Assembly (NCBI GenBank): GCA_020081605.1
Contig: JAHREC010000013.1
Coordinates: 7,006,001 to 7,070,000, forward strand
DNA length: 64,000 nucleotides
Direction: 5' to 3'
Origin: Albifimbria verrucaria
Taxonomy: Eukaryota; Ascomycota; Sordariomycetes; Hypocreales; Stachybotryaceae
Shown here: one piece after another, positions 48,320 through 59,408 of the stretch
How the letters are laid out: every line of letters begins with the position of its first letter
Position numbering within the stretch: the stretch's first letter is position 1
Program-made: the position numbers and the translations under genes
Notes under the pieces: model-generated
What the model was told of the DNA's origin: nothing
Seen by the model: the letters and a program-made list of their open reading frames with translations, nothing else
The model's database searches: none

Positions 48320-50208
48320 CTAGACTTTCGATACGAAAGATCGAATGAACTCATGTATTTCTCTTGCACCACAAGACGGGATCCGTTGTAGGTACCGGGA
48401 GCAACTAGCTTCGGAGCTAATGGAAACCTCAATGATCCTCCTTGATAAGTATTCAATATCAGGGACATTTTTTGTTACCCCGAGCCACTTGCGATGGGCA
48501 TCTGGGATCTTCTCCATGGATTTCTCCCATAAGATTCGCCAAGTACCAAGCCTTCGTAACAACTTTTCCGCTTGTTCAGAAAGAACCATGGTAATGTGAA
48601 GATTGAAAATGACTTGTTGGAAGGCTGAGACATTGAATTAGCGACTCATAAGTGTCTTACAAACCGGACATGAAAGAAAGGTTGCCATGAACTTACCACA
48701 AAGCATTACATGTAGGTGAAAGAGAGGTATATCCCCGGAACATTCATCTAGTTGTCTCTCATCCACAAGTAGCTTGTGCATAAGCTCTTTCAGACTTGGC
48801 GAGATGCCCATCCGAGACATTCTCGATAACTCGTAAGCTGGCGCTGAATCGGCATCCCAAAGCGTGGAATCACATGGAAGGTCTCCAGACATTTCAAGAA
48901 AAGGGATAATTGACGGGCTATTGCACGACAAAGTAGCCAAGCAATCAGCGCAAAATGTCCACGCGGCAAGTCGGATGATTGTCTCGTGATGGATGAACAT
49001 TTCCCAGTCTTCAGTGATGCTGTGTTGGTGATTAAAAATGAAGTCGTCTCATGGTAGAGACTAAGGACGGCAACCGTTCCGCAATTGCCGTATTTTGCAT
49101 AGCTGCGTTGCCTGCTAAAAGTGTATCCAGAGCATACATGAGCAGAGCAGCCTGGCAAAGCTGAAGCGCTTCGTCGTCGACATCCATTTCTGATTGGCAA
49201 TGGCCAAGATATGTCTTGAATTGGTGAAAGGTATAAGAATCTGCAAGATGATAAAGTTGCCGGGCGTCTGTAACCTGATCAGATTCATGTCCTGGACGAT
49301 AAGAGTATGTGGCTCCGGTAAGAGAGACAACCATGAGCAGTGGAAGCGAGGCTGTTTCAAGCCTGAAGGTGGGCCAGTGGATGACGGGGTACTGATAGTG
49401 ACGCTTGTGGCAAAATGACATGGCAAATGTATATACGTTGGAAACAGTGAAGAGGCGCTGAAAAGTGTTCTGGTCGAAAGTGATCCCGACTCCATCGAGA
49501 GAGGCTGCATAGGCAGCAACGGAGGATTCTAAAAGGTACAATCGCTCCTTGAGTTGGTCCTCCTGTGCTCGAGGGGATAAGAAAGAGCCAAGAAGATTCT
49601 GTTCTTCAGCATTGTGCAGGCCGTCTAACTCAAGCAACGCAATGCAGTCTTGCATTTCAGAAGGAATTAGGAGGGCAGGATTGATAAAATCAGCTACCTC
49701 CTCCTGTAGCGTTTGAGCTTGGAGCGGTGGCACACAGGTGGGCCCTAAGAGAGCACCATCTGGCTCTTCAGCTACCGCCTTCTCGGTCACGAAATCCAGC
49801 CGGTCATCGGTAACATTGAGAAGAAATGACAAGGGAATGCGGGTATGGCTACAGGCTCGCAAGCCATGAGACTCTTTGTTCGTAGTTCGTCGATGAGTGG
49901 GATTGGTGCAGCACCGACTGAAAGTGCAACGCAGTTTGCGCGAAATGCAACGCCCGCAGGGCTTTGCAATTGAGCATTGCAATGCACTTTAATGCGCCAG
50001 CACTCATCGCAAGAGTTGATCTTACGGCCTCGCTTTCCAGCATGCAATGCACGATCCCTCTCTGTGGACAGACTTTGCCATGTCGTCTAGCGCCATCAAC
50101 TCGAGAGAAGACAGCCAAGCAGAATGGGCACTGACGACTGTTGGAGGATGGTCCATGGAGATTGGCACTGTTAGCTATCGGTAGCTGACATACCTCACAC
50201 GAGGGCAT
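48320..50208 (-). CDS. Transcription factor with C2H2-type finger plus Zn2Cys6 cluster
   Basis: Nuclear regulator, about 600 aa. The N-terminus has a finger CPFCLAVFSRVDGARRHGKVC (C2HC variant). About 20 residues later is a Zn2Cys6 cluster (INSCDECWRIKVHC ... PCGRCISRKLRC, about 50010-49920) with a basic flank. The fungal-specific regulatory domain follows, with the block YPVIHWPTFRLETASLPLLMVV style region near 49380. An intron at complement(48625..48696) joins the last exon. At least three frame breaks (C near 50070, A near 49985, T run 49040s) and probably a fourth. An alternative start lies at 50250. It is divergent from the PSST-like gene at 50647, so it could control it; no binding site identified. 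Confidence 0.8.
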
Positions 50209-50646
50209 CCTGATTGGTACGTGTATGTTCGTTTGCTGGAGTGCAGACAAAATGTATCAAAGCCTCCCCAAGTACGTAGGAGTATCGCAGATCGACCACA
50301 AGCCATGCTGAAGCGGGTCCGTTGGAATGAGGAGTGTTTTTCCCGAGGGCAGATTTTGGGCGCTAATCTGGCTTTGGCAAGGATTTTACCGCACATCTAT
50401 AGTGCACACTGTGAGCTACCACGCTTTACATGCTCCTTTTACAGTGCTTATGTTGTTCCATACTTGGGGATGCTGGTGGTACCAACTGGGGTCGCGGTGG
50501 GCCAACGAGGTGTGAATTTCCCGATAGCAGCTTGCCATTTAAAGTCACGCATGCTGGCCATGGCAATGACTCTGGAGTTCTGGGTGAGGACAAGGCAGTC
50601 TTTCAATTTATTCAGCATACTGTCACGCCTGAAAACAATCTACAAA
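50209..50646. promoter_or_regulatory. Divergent promoter between the TF (-) and the PSST-like gene (+)
   Basis: 438 bp. The plus-strand frame of the PSST-like exon stays open upstream to 50221, so the true start of that gene could be earlier. No clear TATA element. Confidence 0.35.
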
Positions 50647-51420
50647 ATGCGATTAATTCGGAATTCAAGGGGTAGGTTCTGTCAGCATGAACGAGGTCTA
50701 CCAGATAACTCATGCAACCACTGTGCAGTTCAACTTTTACACAGCGTGTGCCCGCTAGCATGCCGACGACCATCGAAGCTACAGCTGAGGAGCATCGCAC
50801 ACACCGCACAACTTCACCAACTCGATAATAAGAACACGGCAACTAGTGCTCCATATCCTAGTGTCGCTCTTTCGACAGATTCGAAACCAACAAATGTAGT
50901 CGATTACGCCCTGTAAGACGATACAAATACTAGTTGGGAGAAATGCCTGCATACTGACTATACAATTAAGCACAACCTTGGATCAAATAGTAGCCTGGGC
51001 GCGTAACGGTTCTTTGTGGCCTTTGACCTTTGCACTCGCCTGTTGTGGCATTGAGATGATGCACGTGTCTATGCCACGGTATGATCAAGACCGCTTGGGA
51101 ATTATATTCCGCGCTTCTCCACGTCAAGCAGATGTCATGATTGTAGCCGGAACTGTCACCAATAAGATGGCGCCAGCAGTTCGACAGTGCTATGATCAGA
51201 TGCCCGACCCCAAATGGGTTATCAGTATGGGTACTTGTGCGAATGGTGGCGGTTACTACCACTACAGTTACAGTGTCGTTCGAGGTGTCGATCGGATTTT
51301 GCCTGTGGATATTTATGTGCCAGGTTGCCCCCAACATCTGAAGCACTTTTGTACGGTGTCTTTCAGTTGCAAAGAAAAATCCAAAGCACAAAGGTCACAA
51401 GGATGTGGTATCGCAAATAA
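50647..51420 (+). CDS. Complex I PSST subunit (NuoB/NDUFS7/NUO-19.3 family), diverged copy
   Basis: Iron-sulfur subunit that carries cluster N2 and helps form the quinone site of mitochondrial NADH:ubiquinone oxidoreductase. Seen: [19 protein letters not shown] (the adjacent Cys pair), [48 protein letters not shown] and VDIYVPGC. All four cluster Cys are present, and the usual C-terminus TRMWYRK ends the protein. Intron 50913-50970 joins VVDYAL to TTLDQIVAW. One frame break in CCCCC 51328-51332. Starting at 50647 gives an Arg-rich presequence and 238 aa. Several positions differ from what I recall as nearly invariant (VRGVDRIL for GCDRIV, ACCGIE for ACCAVE). This may therefore be a second, specialised copy rather than the housekeeping one. 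Confidence 0.87.
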
Positions 51421-52278
51421 ACGCAAGTTTGGTGTAAAAACAATCCCACTCTATTCGCGCTGTACGCTTTTCAGTGTTGGATTAGAAAAGAAAGTAGACA
51501 ATTTGGCGAAACTTTGATGATTCAATGAAGTCAAAGGTGTTCTCGGTGTGTTAACAATATGAGTGCATGGAATCCAGGCGAGCTTGTACCCAACAGGATA
51601 TAACTTGCAACGTAAAATTGAGGTTTAGAGCAACACCAGCTAGGGGACCTCACCTCAATAATTTCCAAAGGTGTGCACTGTACCAATGCTGATTTCCTGA
51701 ATGGCGAATACACCCTCAGAGTTGAAGTCTCCATGCATTGATCCTACGATAATTATTTAAAAAGAATCAGTTTTATCGCCAGCTAGAGATTTGCTAAATG
51801 TGAACCAAGGAATGCTGATACGCTTCTCACAGAGACGACTTCAACGTCACTTGTTGCAAATAAATCATGTTGGCTCGCTGAGTTTCTATTATTAGAACAC
51901 TCGGGCTCACCGTGACCAAGTGGAACATGTCTAGATATACCCTCATCTGGCAGCAAATCCCAAACAGGCAGGTGGTAGAGCGCAGGCTTTGGCGCCTCAC
52001 CGACCGCCCAGAACTATTAGTGCATTGAGTAGGTTCAGCTTGGCTCATCCTTGTGGAACAGGCGTCTCCAGTACCATCTGAATACAGTCAAGTTTACCAG
52101 TTACGGAAGGTGGAGTAGGCATCGTGGACATTTGCCGATCTTACACGTTTCTTTGAAAATATTTTTATTGGGTTTCATGCTATTTAGTTCTGGGCAACAG
52201 TTACAAGGATCAGGAGTACAGGAAGACATATAAGATGTCTTTAGACACCACGTCTGATATTTCGAGATGCTCAAATCA
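51421..52278. other. Intergenic, no gene seen
   Basis: About 860 bp after the PSST-like stop without recognisable coding sequence. Confidence 0.45.
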
Positions 52279-52395
52279 ATTTCCTTTCTTCATTTCCTTT
52301 ACGTCATTTTTCCAATTTACATTCTTGCCTCTTTTTTTTCTTCTTCTCAAAACCACTCTTCCATTTTTCCATTCTCCTAGTTTTGCGTCGCTTTT
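52279..52395 (+). promoter_or_regulatory. Pyrimidine-rich core promoter tract
   Basis: A strongly C/T-rich stretch, including T8 followed by CTTCTTCTC, ends about 30 bp before the ATG at 52426. CT tracts of this kind sit at transcription starts of well-expressed filamentous-fungal genes. Confidence 0.5.
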
Positions 52396-52425
52396 AGTCA
52401 TTGCATTTATTTTATCCAAATCGCA

Positions 52426-53192
52426 ATGCATTCCTTCATTACAACTACCGTCATTCTTGGCGCTCTGTCAACTATCAACGCTGCTCCTACAGCCCCGGTG
52501 AAGCGTGATATTATATCGGCTTTGCCTGGCAGCGCCAGCGATATCGAGAACACAGTCCAGCCGCTTCTCGACTTCGACAGCGACGGCTGCTACAACACGG
52601 CTGCTATCGATGCCAATGGAAATACCAATCCTGGCAAAGGCGCTACAGGCACCCCTCAGGGCCAGTGTCGTGATGCTGTCCAGCTAGAGAACAGCAACGT
52701 CTATTCTCGTGCCCGGTGCAACAACGGCTACTGTGCTGTCATGTATGAGTATTACTTTGAGAAGGATCAGGCTGTTATGGGCAGCTTTCTCGGGGTCACC
52801 GCCACGACTGGGAGAATATCGTTGTCTTTACCCAAGGAACAAGCGTTATTCGCGTTGCACCATCCTGCCATGGTGGGTATGAAAGGGCCAGCAACCAGTT
52901 TCCTTTGACTGGCCTGCGGCCCAACATGGTCTACCACAAGGACGGCGTTGGCACTCACTGCTTCCGTTTCGCCAACGACGATGACCTCGCTTCCCCGGAG
53001 AATCCGTTCGGTCAGTTCTATAGCAGCCCGCTGATCGGATGGAACAACTGGCCCGATGTGAGCCTGCGTGATAAGATGCTCGCAACCTGGAATGGAGGCA
53101 TTGGCCCCAAGCTCGATGACGAATTTGGCGACAAGCTAAGAGAAGCTGCTGGTGATGCTCTTCCTGGCTTCGATCCTTATCTGGATGCTTAA
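52426..53192 (+). CDS. NPP1/NEP1-like protein (NLP), secreted
   Basis: Member of the necrosis- and ethylene-inducing peptide 1-like family, secreted proteins of plant-associated microbes; some members are cytolytic to dicot cells, others are not. Begins MHSFITTTVILGALSTINA, a signal peptide. The type-1 arrangement of two Cys (DGCYNT and GQCRDA regions) and a YCAVMYEYYFEKDQ strand follow. The reading frame breaks in the G run 52792-52795, at the place of the family's conserved heptapeptide, and homology continues in another frame to 53192. Length about 255 aa, normal. The break matches the error pattern in the rest of the window, so I do not call it a pseudogene. Confidence 0.9.
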
Positions 53193-54652
53193 GATGGGAC
53201 TGACACGACACATCAGTCATTGAAGGCGAGGAGTCCGTTGGCTTGGTCATGAGTTGAGAGGCAATGGGGAAACAGTATAGGAGTTGACACAAAACTAGCA
53301 ATACTTTGCTCTGTATGTACCAATATATTGAGCTAAAGCTTATATTTAAACCAGATCAAGGCACATATTCCTGGTGATTTACCCGTGTGTCCAATAGTTG
53401 CCATGTTCACCATAAACGAGGATGTTCTAATTCACTTGAAGCTCTTTCTCAAATCTAGAACTTTCTTCGAAATGGCGCATCTCCCTTTTCAGTTGCATTT
53501 AGCCATGTAACTATACAGCTGAATATGACTGGTTGAGACATCCCGAAACGGTGAACACAATGACTAACAATACGCATGGGAAACGGCCGAGAACTGATTG
53601 TTAGAAGGCAGGTGAGTAATGCATAGGGTAAAGCATAAAGGCGCAGCCCGCAAAGCTCCTTGAGACAAACAATATTCAATGTACCTGTTTACGCACTTTT
53701 GACTTCAAACTCCGAGACTCATATTTATATTCGCCATCTGAACATAGAGGGTATTGAATCAGTCTTTGTGAAGAGGTACTACAGTACAACCTGGGGCTGG
53801 TGAACCAGGATCGATATTTATGGATCGACTGATATGAAAACAGCTTTATTCTTTAGCAAGACGTCGCTTCATGTCGTAAAATCCATTTCATCTTGTCCAT
53901 CGTTTCGCTTTGCCTGAAATTTTAAGGAATGGTTCTCCAACAAAGACCACTATTCGTACAGGCCCTATCTACGTACGCGATTCACTACCGTGCAAGGAGC
54001 GACGAAATGGCCTGTGACTCAGGTTTATTATGAATATCAACGAGTTGATCTCGTTATGAAATGCATCCCCTTCTTTTGTTTCATAAAAACGTGCCTATCA
54101 ACATCCCAAACCGTTTGTGACCTCCTTGGACCTCTCTTGGTTACGGCTGATGCCAGACTACTGATAATTTTTGCCGTAATTGGCTTTCGGCAGAAGACAT
54201 CTACAGCCTCTGTTAGCAATGCTCCAGGTTACCCCGAGCATCTCACATCGACTAGATAGAGGTTGGATTAGTTGCTATATGTTCCACAACGTGAAGTGGG
54301 CAGACATTAAATGATTGGACAAATATTGCTCCACTATAGGGGCTAGAGATTCCTTTCCCATAATCGCCATGGTACGAACAGGCTTTTTCACCTGCATGCA
54401 CATTTTATTTATTCTGCATGGGGAGGACAAGATCTCATCATATACCGGATTTCGTCTCATATCCTTGGCACCATAATCGGAGACTGCTATCTTGGGCGCT
54501 GTACCCTACAATTCCTGAAGCCTGTCTGCATTGGGTCAACGATGCCAAACTACTACAAGCCTTTGCACGGATTCCTGGGTTTCAGTTGCTTGGGCCTATT
54601 TTTGCTAGGATTTCCCAGTCAATACAGAGTAGTGACTAGGAAATCTTACAGC
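53193..54652. other. Intergenic, no gene seen
   Basis: 1.46 kb, AT-rich, only short unremarkable open frames. The right end should contain the promoter of the Zn2Cys6 regulator. Confidence 0.45.
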
Positions 54653-56541
54653 ATGGGTGACTCTGATGTCACCCCACGTCGACGAGCCTTCCGTTCCAGA
54701 AGCACAACAGGTATGTATGTCAACTCGTCTATTGTATGACGGTGCACAGGCCCAGCCTAGGCTGTTGCATCTTCCTACCCTTGTACAACGCTTAGGGACG
54801 GGCTCTGAATCTCCGAGCTTTGCTTGCCAACACTAGAGATAGGCTGTTCACCTTGCAAGGACGCAAGAGTTAAATGCCAGGAGGAAAAGCCGCATTGCCA
54901 AAGATGTCGACGCCTCCATCTCGTCTGCGTTTACGTTCCTACCGTGGCCAGAAAGAAGACGGCACCAATCGTGTTACGTGGCAAACGCGCATTGTTGCCA
55001 GCGGCTCCAAGACCTGCGGCAAGTGATCCCATCTTAGTCCCATCTCCGAGTACAGCTCCTCGGTTGTCGCCACGGCAGGCTCTGTATTACAGTTTTTCCG
55101 TACCCACGTCGTGTCCCAACTTTGTAGCCAGGTGCCGGCAGGTTTCTGGCTACGCACGATTCTCCGTGAGTGTACCTTGGACAAAAGTGTCATTGATAGT
55201 GCTATCGGGATAGGAGCCCTTGCTTATCTTGAGCACTCTCAAAATCGCTGGAATCTCCCACTGCTGAACAAAGGCCATCGGCTGGTCGCCAACTCTAATG
55301 ACGATAACCGTGGTCAGCACTATGAAGTGGCTTTGGCCCACTATACCCGAGCCCTAGCCAATTTTCGTCGGAGAATGTCGTCGCATGATCAGACATCATT
55401 GGCTGCCCGATCTGTTCTGGTATGCTCTCTTCTTTTCATTATTTTTGAATTGTTACAAGGCAACTTGACAGCGGTTGATGTCTTAAGTGCCGGTTGCTTC
55501 AAGGCCCTCGGAAGCAACTTGTTACGCCGAGACTCGCAATGCAGGTCTGCCATTGCAGCAAATCTTGACGATGACGGCGTTCAAGATGCCGAGTTTCTCC
55601 TGATACGCTTGACGGTTTTACGTGGCTTGGTCTCTCCCTATATCCAGCGGCCAATGCTATAGCACAGGGTTTCCACTTGCCTGTTGATTTCGACTTGCAG
55701 ATCCCAGATAGCAGTGAACCCAGCATTGAGAGGTTCATCATCGTCTGGAAGCATATATGGACTGTGGTCAGTCTGTGGTGTCTCCGAGCTTTACGGAATG
55801 AGACAAGACAAGCACGATCACTGCCCCTGTCATCTGGCGACTCCCTCAATGTAGCCCCCAAGGACTGCAAAAGAGAGGCAAGTACTCCTTGATATGACGG
55901 AACGGTGTCGGATCGCCACGCAGGAGCGATTAGATATCGAGACCAGCTCGGTAGCCCAGCGGCTGTTGGAGTACGCCCTTGCACTGGGTAACCTTCATTA
56001 TGTCATACTTTCACCCTCAGCAGATGCGTTGGAGAACCTCTGGGATTGCAACCTCGACGCTTGCCTCGAGGTCGTGGACCTAGGGAGCGCTTTGTTAAGG
56101 AAGCAGCCGCTAGCGGGCTCAGCCAGAGTCTGATCTTCGACGGGCCTGTCCCTACATTACTGCAAATGGTTCAAGGCTGCCGTGACCGTATGTTACGCCG
56201 CAGGGCAACTGGGTTGCTTACTCAATTAGTTACGCCCCGTTCCAGTTGGGAGAACAAGAGCCTTTTTAGGGTCCTGTGGCCTCGTTGATTTGGAAGAGCG
56301 CGAGAGAGCACCTGATGGTAGCATTGGCCTAGCTGCGAGGTACGATTGGACACACGCAGTATGGAATAATGATCACACATATTTTTGTTGCACATACACA
56401 GCAAAGGAGACAGTGCCAGGTGCTCCACGGCGTGAGGTACATCTATTGCTTAAGCTCGAAGATTACGGTCTCGCTTCAGCCTCCCACTCGCCTCTTAAAC
56501 AAAGGTCACAAACTCCAGCTGACTCCGGGTCGCTGCCTTGA
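54653..56541 (+). CDS. Zn2Cys6 transcription factor
   Basis: Nuclear regulator of the short fungal-specific type. Exon 1 (54653-54710, starting MGDSDVTPRRRAFRSRSTT) is joined over the intron 54711-54836 to the cluster GCSPCKDARVKC ... HCQRCRRLHLVC. The six Cys and their spacing are complete. The RSRSTTEIGC junction is typical, which is why I prefer this start over a frame opening at 54824 without ATG. A C-terminal helical domain (SAIGIGALAYLEHS, QHYEVALAHYTRALANF, ARSVLVCSLLFIIFELLQG) runs to 56541. Frame breaks near 55094, 55650-55675, 55890, 56100 and 56270. It is next to the NLP gene, but regulation of it is only a guess. Confidence 0.82.
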
Positions 56542-56700
56542 CCATCAGTTCCCATTCTTTGCTTTTTCGTTGTCCTTGAGGGAGTAGGGTACGGAGGATA
56601 GATTAAGGCGTTATAGTTTCAAGTGACGACATCACGACGGGCAAGTAGGATTTGCAGACTCATTACTTTATTTAATGGGGTCGATTTATACTTAGGTCGC

Positions 56701-57261
56701 TCAATATATACCATGTGCAAAATCCACAACAATCGCCTTTTCTACAATATCGCCAATGCTCTTGATGAAAGCCTGATGAGCTGGATCCTCCGAAACATAG
56801 TAATTCCTGTCATCCAGCGAGGCAAACTCAACCACGAAGCCATGTGTTATTCCATGCTGAGGATGAATTTTAGACATGATCAGATTTGTTGGAGGATTGG
56901 AAGAAGTGTGATTACCTGAAGGCCCTCTTGAGAATTATCCTTTCCACCCTTTAGGGATGAAATATAGGGGTCTGGGTGTTGGGGCGGATGCAATCATCCT
57001 TCAAACAGAGGAACCGCGCGCAGGCCTATTATCTCAGCACAGAACTTTGCGCACCGACGAATGACATGAATCGATGAATACCTTTTGCACATCTTCGGAT
57101 TTTGCTTCAGATTTGAATTGGAAGAGGACGGTATGAGTGATACTCTCACTATTCTCCATCTGATGGTGGATGAAATGCTGCGATGGGAGAAGGCCAGGGA
57201 TATTGGTCAAAAACAAGACAAAAACAATCAATAGTAGCACAAGATGCCAACTTTTCATCAT
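56701..57261 (-). CDS. Stress-responsive alpha/beta-barrel (Dabb) domain protein
   Basis: Small dimeric alpha+beta-barrel family found in stress proteins and as cyclases or decarboxylases in polyketide and terpenoid pathways. Seen: ITHTVLFQFKSEAKSEDVQK at the start of the domain, GGKDNSQEGLQ, then HGITHGFVVEFASLDDRNYYV and DPAHQAFIKSI, ending VDFAHGIY. The last intron is near complement(56870..56935). The segment between 57035 and 57080 is unclear (short intron or frame breaks). Two starts are possible: 57261, giving a hydrophobic N-terminal anchor, or 57159 with the bare domain. Single Dabb domain of about 110 residues. Confidence 0.78.
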
Positions 57262-58127
57262 GGCTTTGCCCATCGTTGAAGCTGTCAGGACAGTTGACAC
57301 CAGAAAGAGAGATCTGTCAATGCCCAGAGAATTTTATGGCAGCCGAGGTTTTCCCAACTACAAGTAAACAAAATAAGCCTCTGCTTGGATCGCGTCGCTA
57401 TCTGTAGTCTAGTAAAGCACGTGATGAGACGGGAGGAGCATGCTAGCCCCAATTCGGGCCCAGGCCAGAGGCGAGATGCCATCGCGCGCGCTTGATCAAG
57501 CTGATGAGAAGAGGGTGACTAACATGCGGTGGCCCATGTTCAAATTACTCTTCAGCAGCGGGTAATAATTGCCGAGCCATCGTCCTCTCTGGGTGGCTAA
57601 GTGCGACCGCCAATGAATAGTTTGTGATCGGGATGTTCCCATGCCCAGTCTATGGGAGCTAATGAATGGACACGACGATGATAACTTTCCACATCTCAAA
57701 CTCAAATATCGTCCAGATTCTCGGGCGCGCAGATTTAGATGTGGCGCAAAAGCCTGCCGCCTTGAGATGCTTGCCAAAGTAACGAGGGCGGCTATTGGTA
57801 TGTCGATGGGCTTATCAAATCCCCAATCACGTCGCAGCAACCACCCTTAGCGGTTAAAGATCTCATTTTCAAACCAGTGGCGCGAGGTTAATATCGTCCA
57901 CTGAAACCAGTGTCAAGTCCATACAAGGTTGCAGCCGGAAGGTTCATTCCAGAATTATGATTGACGCTAGAGATGGTCAGCAGATTCTTGCCAGCAAACC
58001 AAGAGCCTCGATGTGATCTATATGAAAGGAAACATCCTGATTCCAAGCTCCAGTGATTTCTTTCTCATTATCCAGAAGATATTCTCAACTGTCCTGGCAC
58101 GTGAAATTGCCTGAACTCCAATATTAA
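57262..58127. other. Divergent intergenic region
   Basis: 866 bp between the Dabb gene (-) and the membrane protein (+). It probably hides the first exon of the latter, which I could not locate. Confidence 0.35.
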
Positions 58128-58961
58128 TTGTTGAGCACGCCACTTGTCAAGCTGCAAGATGGGGCGACCCTCGATATATACGACCGGATCGCGGTTGCCA
58201 CCATCATAGTCTATAGCTTCTTCTTCTGTGGCGGAATTTATCTCACATTTAAGCATGGCTTCGCCAAGTCAAGCGGTTGGCGCTTCCTCGTCATTCTCGC
58301 CCTCGCCCGCCTGATCGGTTCTTCCCTGCGTCTGGCTACGATTTCGGATCCCACCAACGAGAACCTATATGTCGGGTGGATGGTCCTCAATGGGCTCGGA
58401 CTTGGACCTCTAATCACTATGCTTCTTGGCCTTCTCGCGCGTTTATTCATGACCATCTCATTTAATCGAAATGGTAACTTCTTCTATTCACCACGATTTC
58501 AACATCTTTGGGAGCTTGCCATGCTGGTTGGCCTCATCCTCGTCATCGTCGGTGGCACAGAATCAGACTTCACAATCGTGAACAACGAGCCCAAAGTCCA
58601 TTACTCTGGATTGAGCGAGGCAGGCATCTCAATTTTCGTCGCTATCACAGGCATCTTGTGCTTTGGAATATTTGTCGCCAGTTACAACTATGCCTCTATC
58701 GACCAAGGCGAGCGACGGATCTTGGTGGCTCTTATTATTTGCATGCCATTCGTCATTGTCCGTCTCGTCTTTGCCTGTCTCGAGATATGGGGCGGTATCA
58801 CAGCTAGTCGATGGTTATATCTGGGTATGTTTGTTATTATGGAGATGATTGTTGTTTTTATCTGTCAAGTGTTGGGTTTCCTACTTGATAAGGTTAAGAT
58901 ACGGCCTGCTCCAGGGGGCCTGACGTTGGGGCGTCACAAGGACAACATTGGAGTTTCATGA
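58128..58961 (+). CDS. Seven-TM integral membrane protein (DUF7702-like), 5' end unresolved
   Basis: About 275 aa with seven hydrophobic segments, for example VATIIVYSFFFCGGIYL, LGPLITMLLGLLARL, LWELAMLVGLILVIVGG and IFVAITGILCFGIFVASY. The loops are short and the C-tail is cytosolic and basic. It resembles the fungal DUF7702 family of unknown function (RTA1-like topology). The frame has no ATG near its beginning and a stop codon precedes 58128. The first residues therefore probably come from an upstream exon in 57900-58120. No frame breaks inside, unlike most genes here. Confidence 0.65.
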   Translation: MLSTPLVKLQDGATLDIYDRIAVATIIVYSFFFCGGIYLTFKHGFAKSSGWRFLVILALARLIGSSLRLATISDPTNENLYVGWMVLNGLGLGPLITMLLGLLARLFMTISFNRNGNFFYSPRFQHLWELAMLVGLILVIVGGTESDFTIVNNEPKVHYSGLSEAGISIFVAITGILCFGIFVASYNYASIDQGERRILVALIICMPFVIVRLVFACLEIWGGITASRWLYLGMFVIMEMIVVFICQVLGFLLDKVKIRPAPGGLTLGRHKDNIGVS

Positions 58962-59408
58962 ATATTCGCAATATTCGTGGGCCGTGGAGAGACAATGTCA
59001 GCCCACGGAAAGCTTAATAAGGTGGACAATAGTGATGAAAACACAAAGTCACAATGTTATCTTATTTAATGAGAGCAGTTATTGATGAACTACCGTCTCA
59101 AAATGAAATAAGTTTACATGAGCCCCTTGTTGAAATTACATATCCACTGTCAAAGACATACCTTTGGAACAACTTAAGCGGTTTCGATAATGTAATGAGT
59201 CGATCAAGGACACAATTGGCAGGTTCTACTTCATACGAAACTAATTCAAAATTGGACATGGCATCCAACAGGTGCAGATGAAACGATAAATGTAAATTAT
59301 ATTCAGGAGCCTGGTCTCTCATTGGTTTTTAATGAAATTTCCAGCCACGCTATCAAGTTTGTATGGTGAGCTCAATCATATTGTCCCACTAAGATTCTCG
59401 TGTTGCGC
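58962..59408. other. Intergenic between convergent genes
   Basis: 447 bp of AT-rich 3' regions, no coding signal. Confidence 0.45.
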
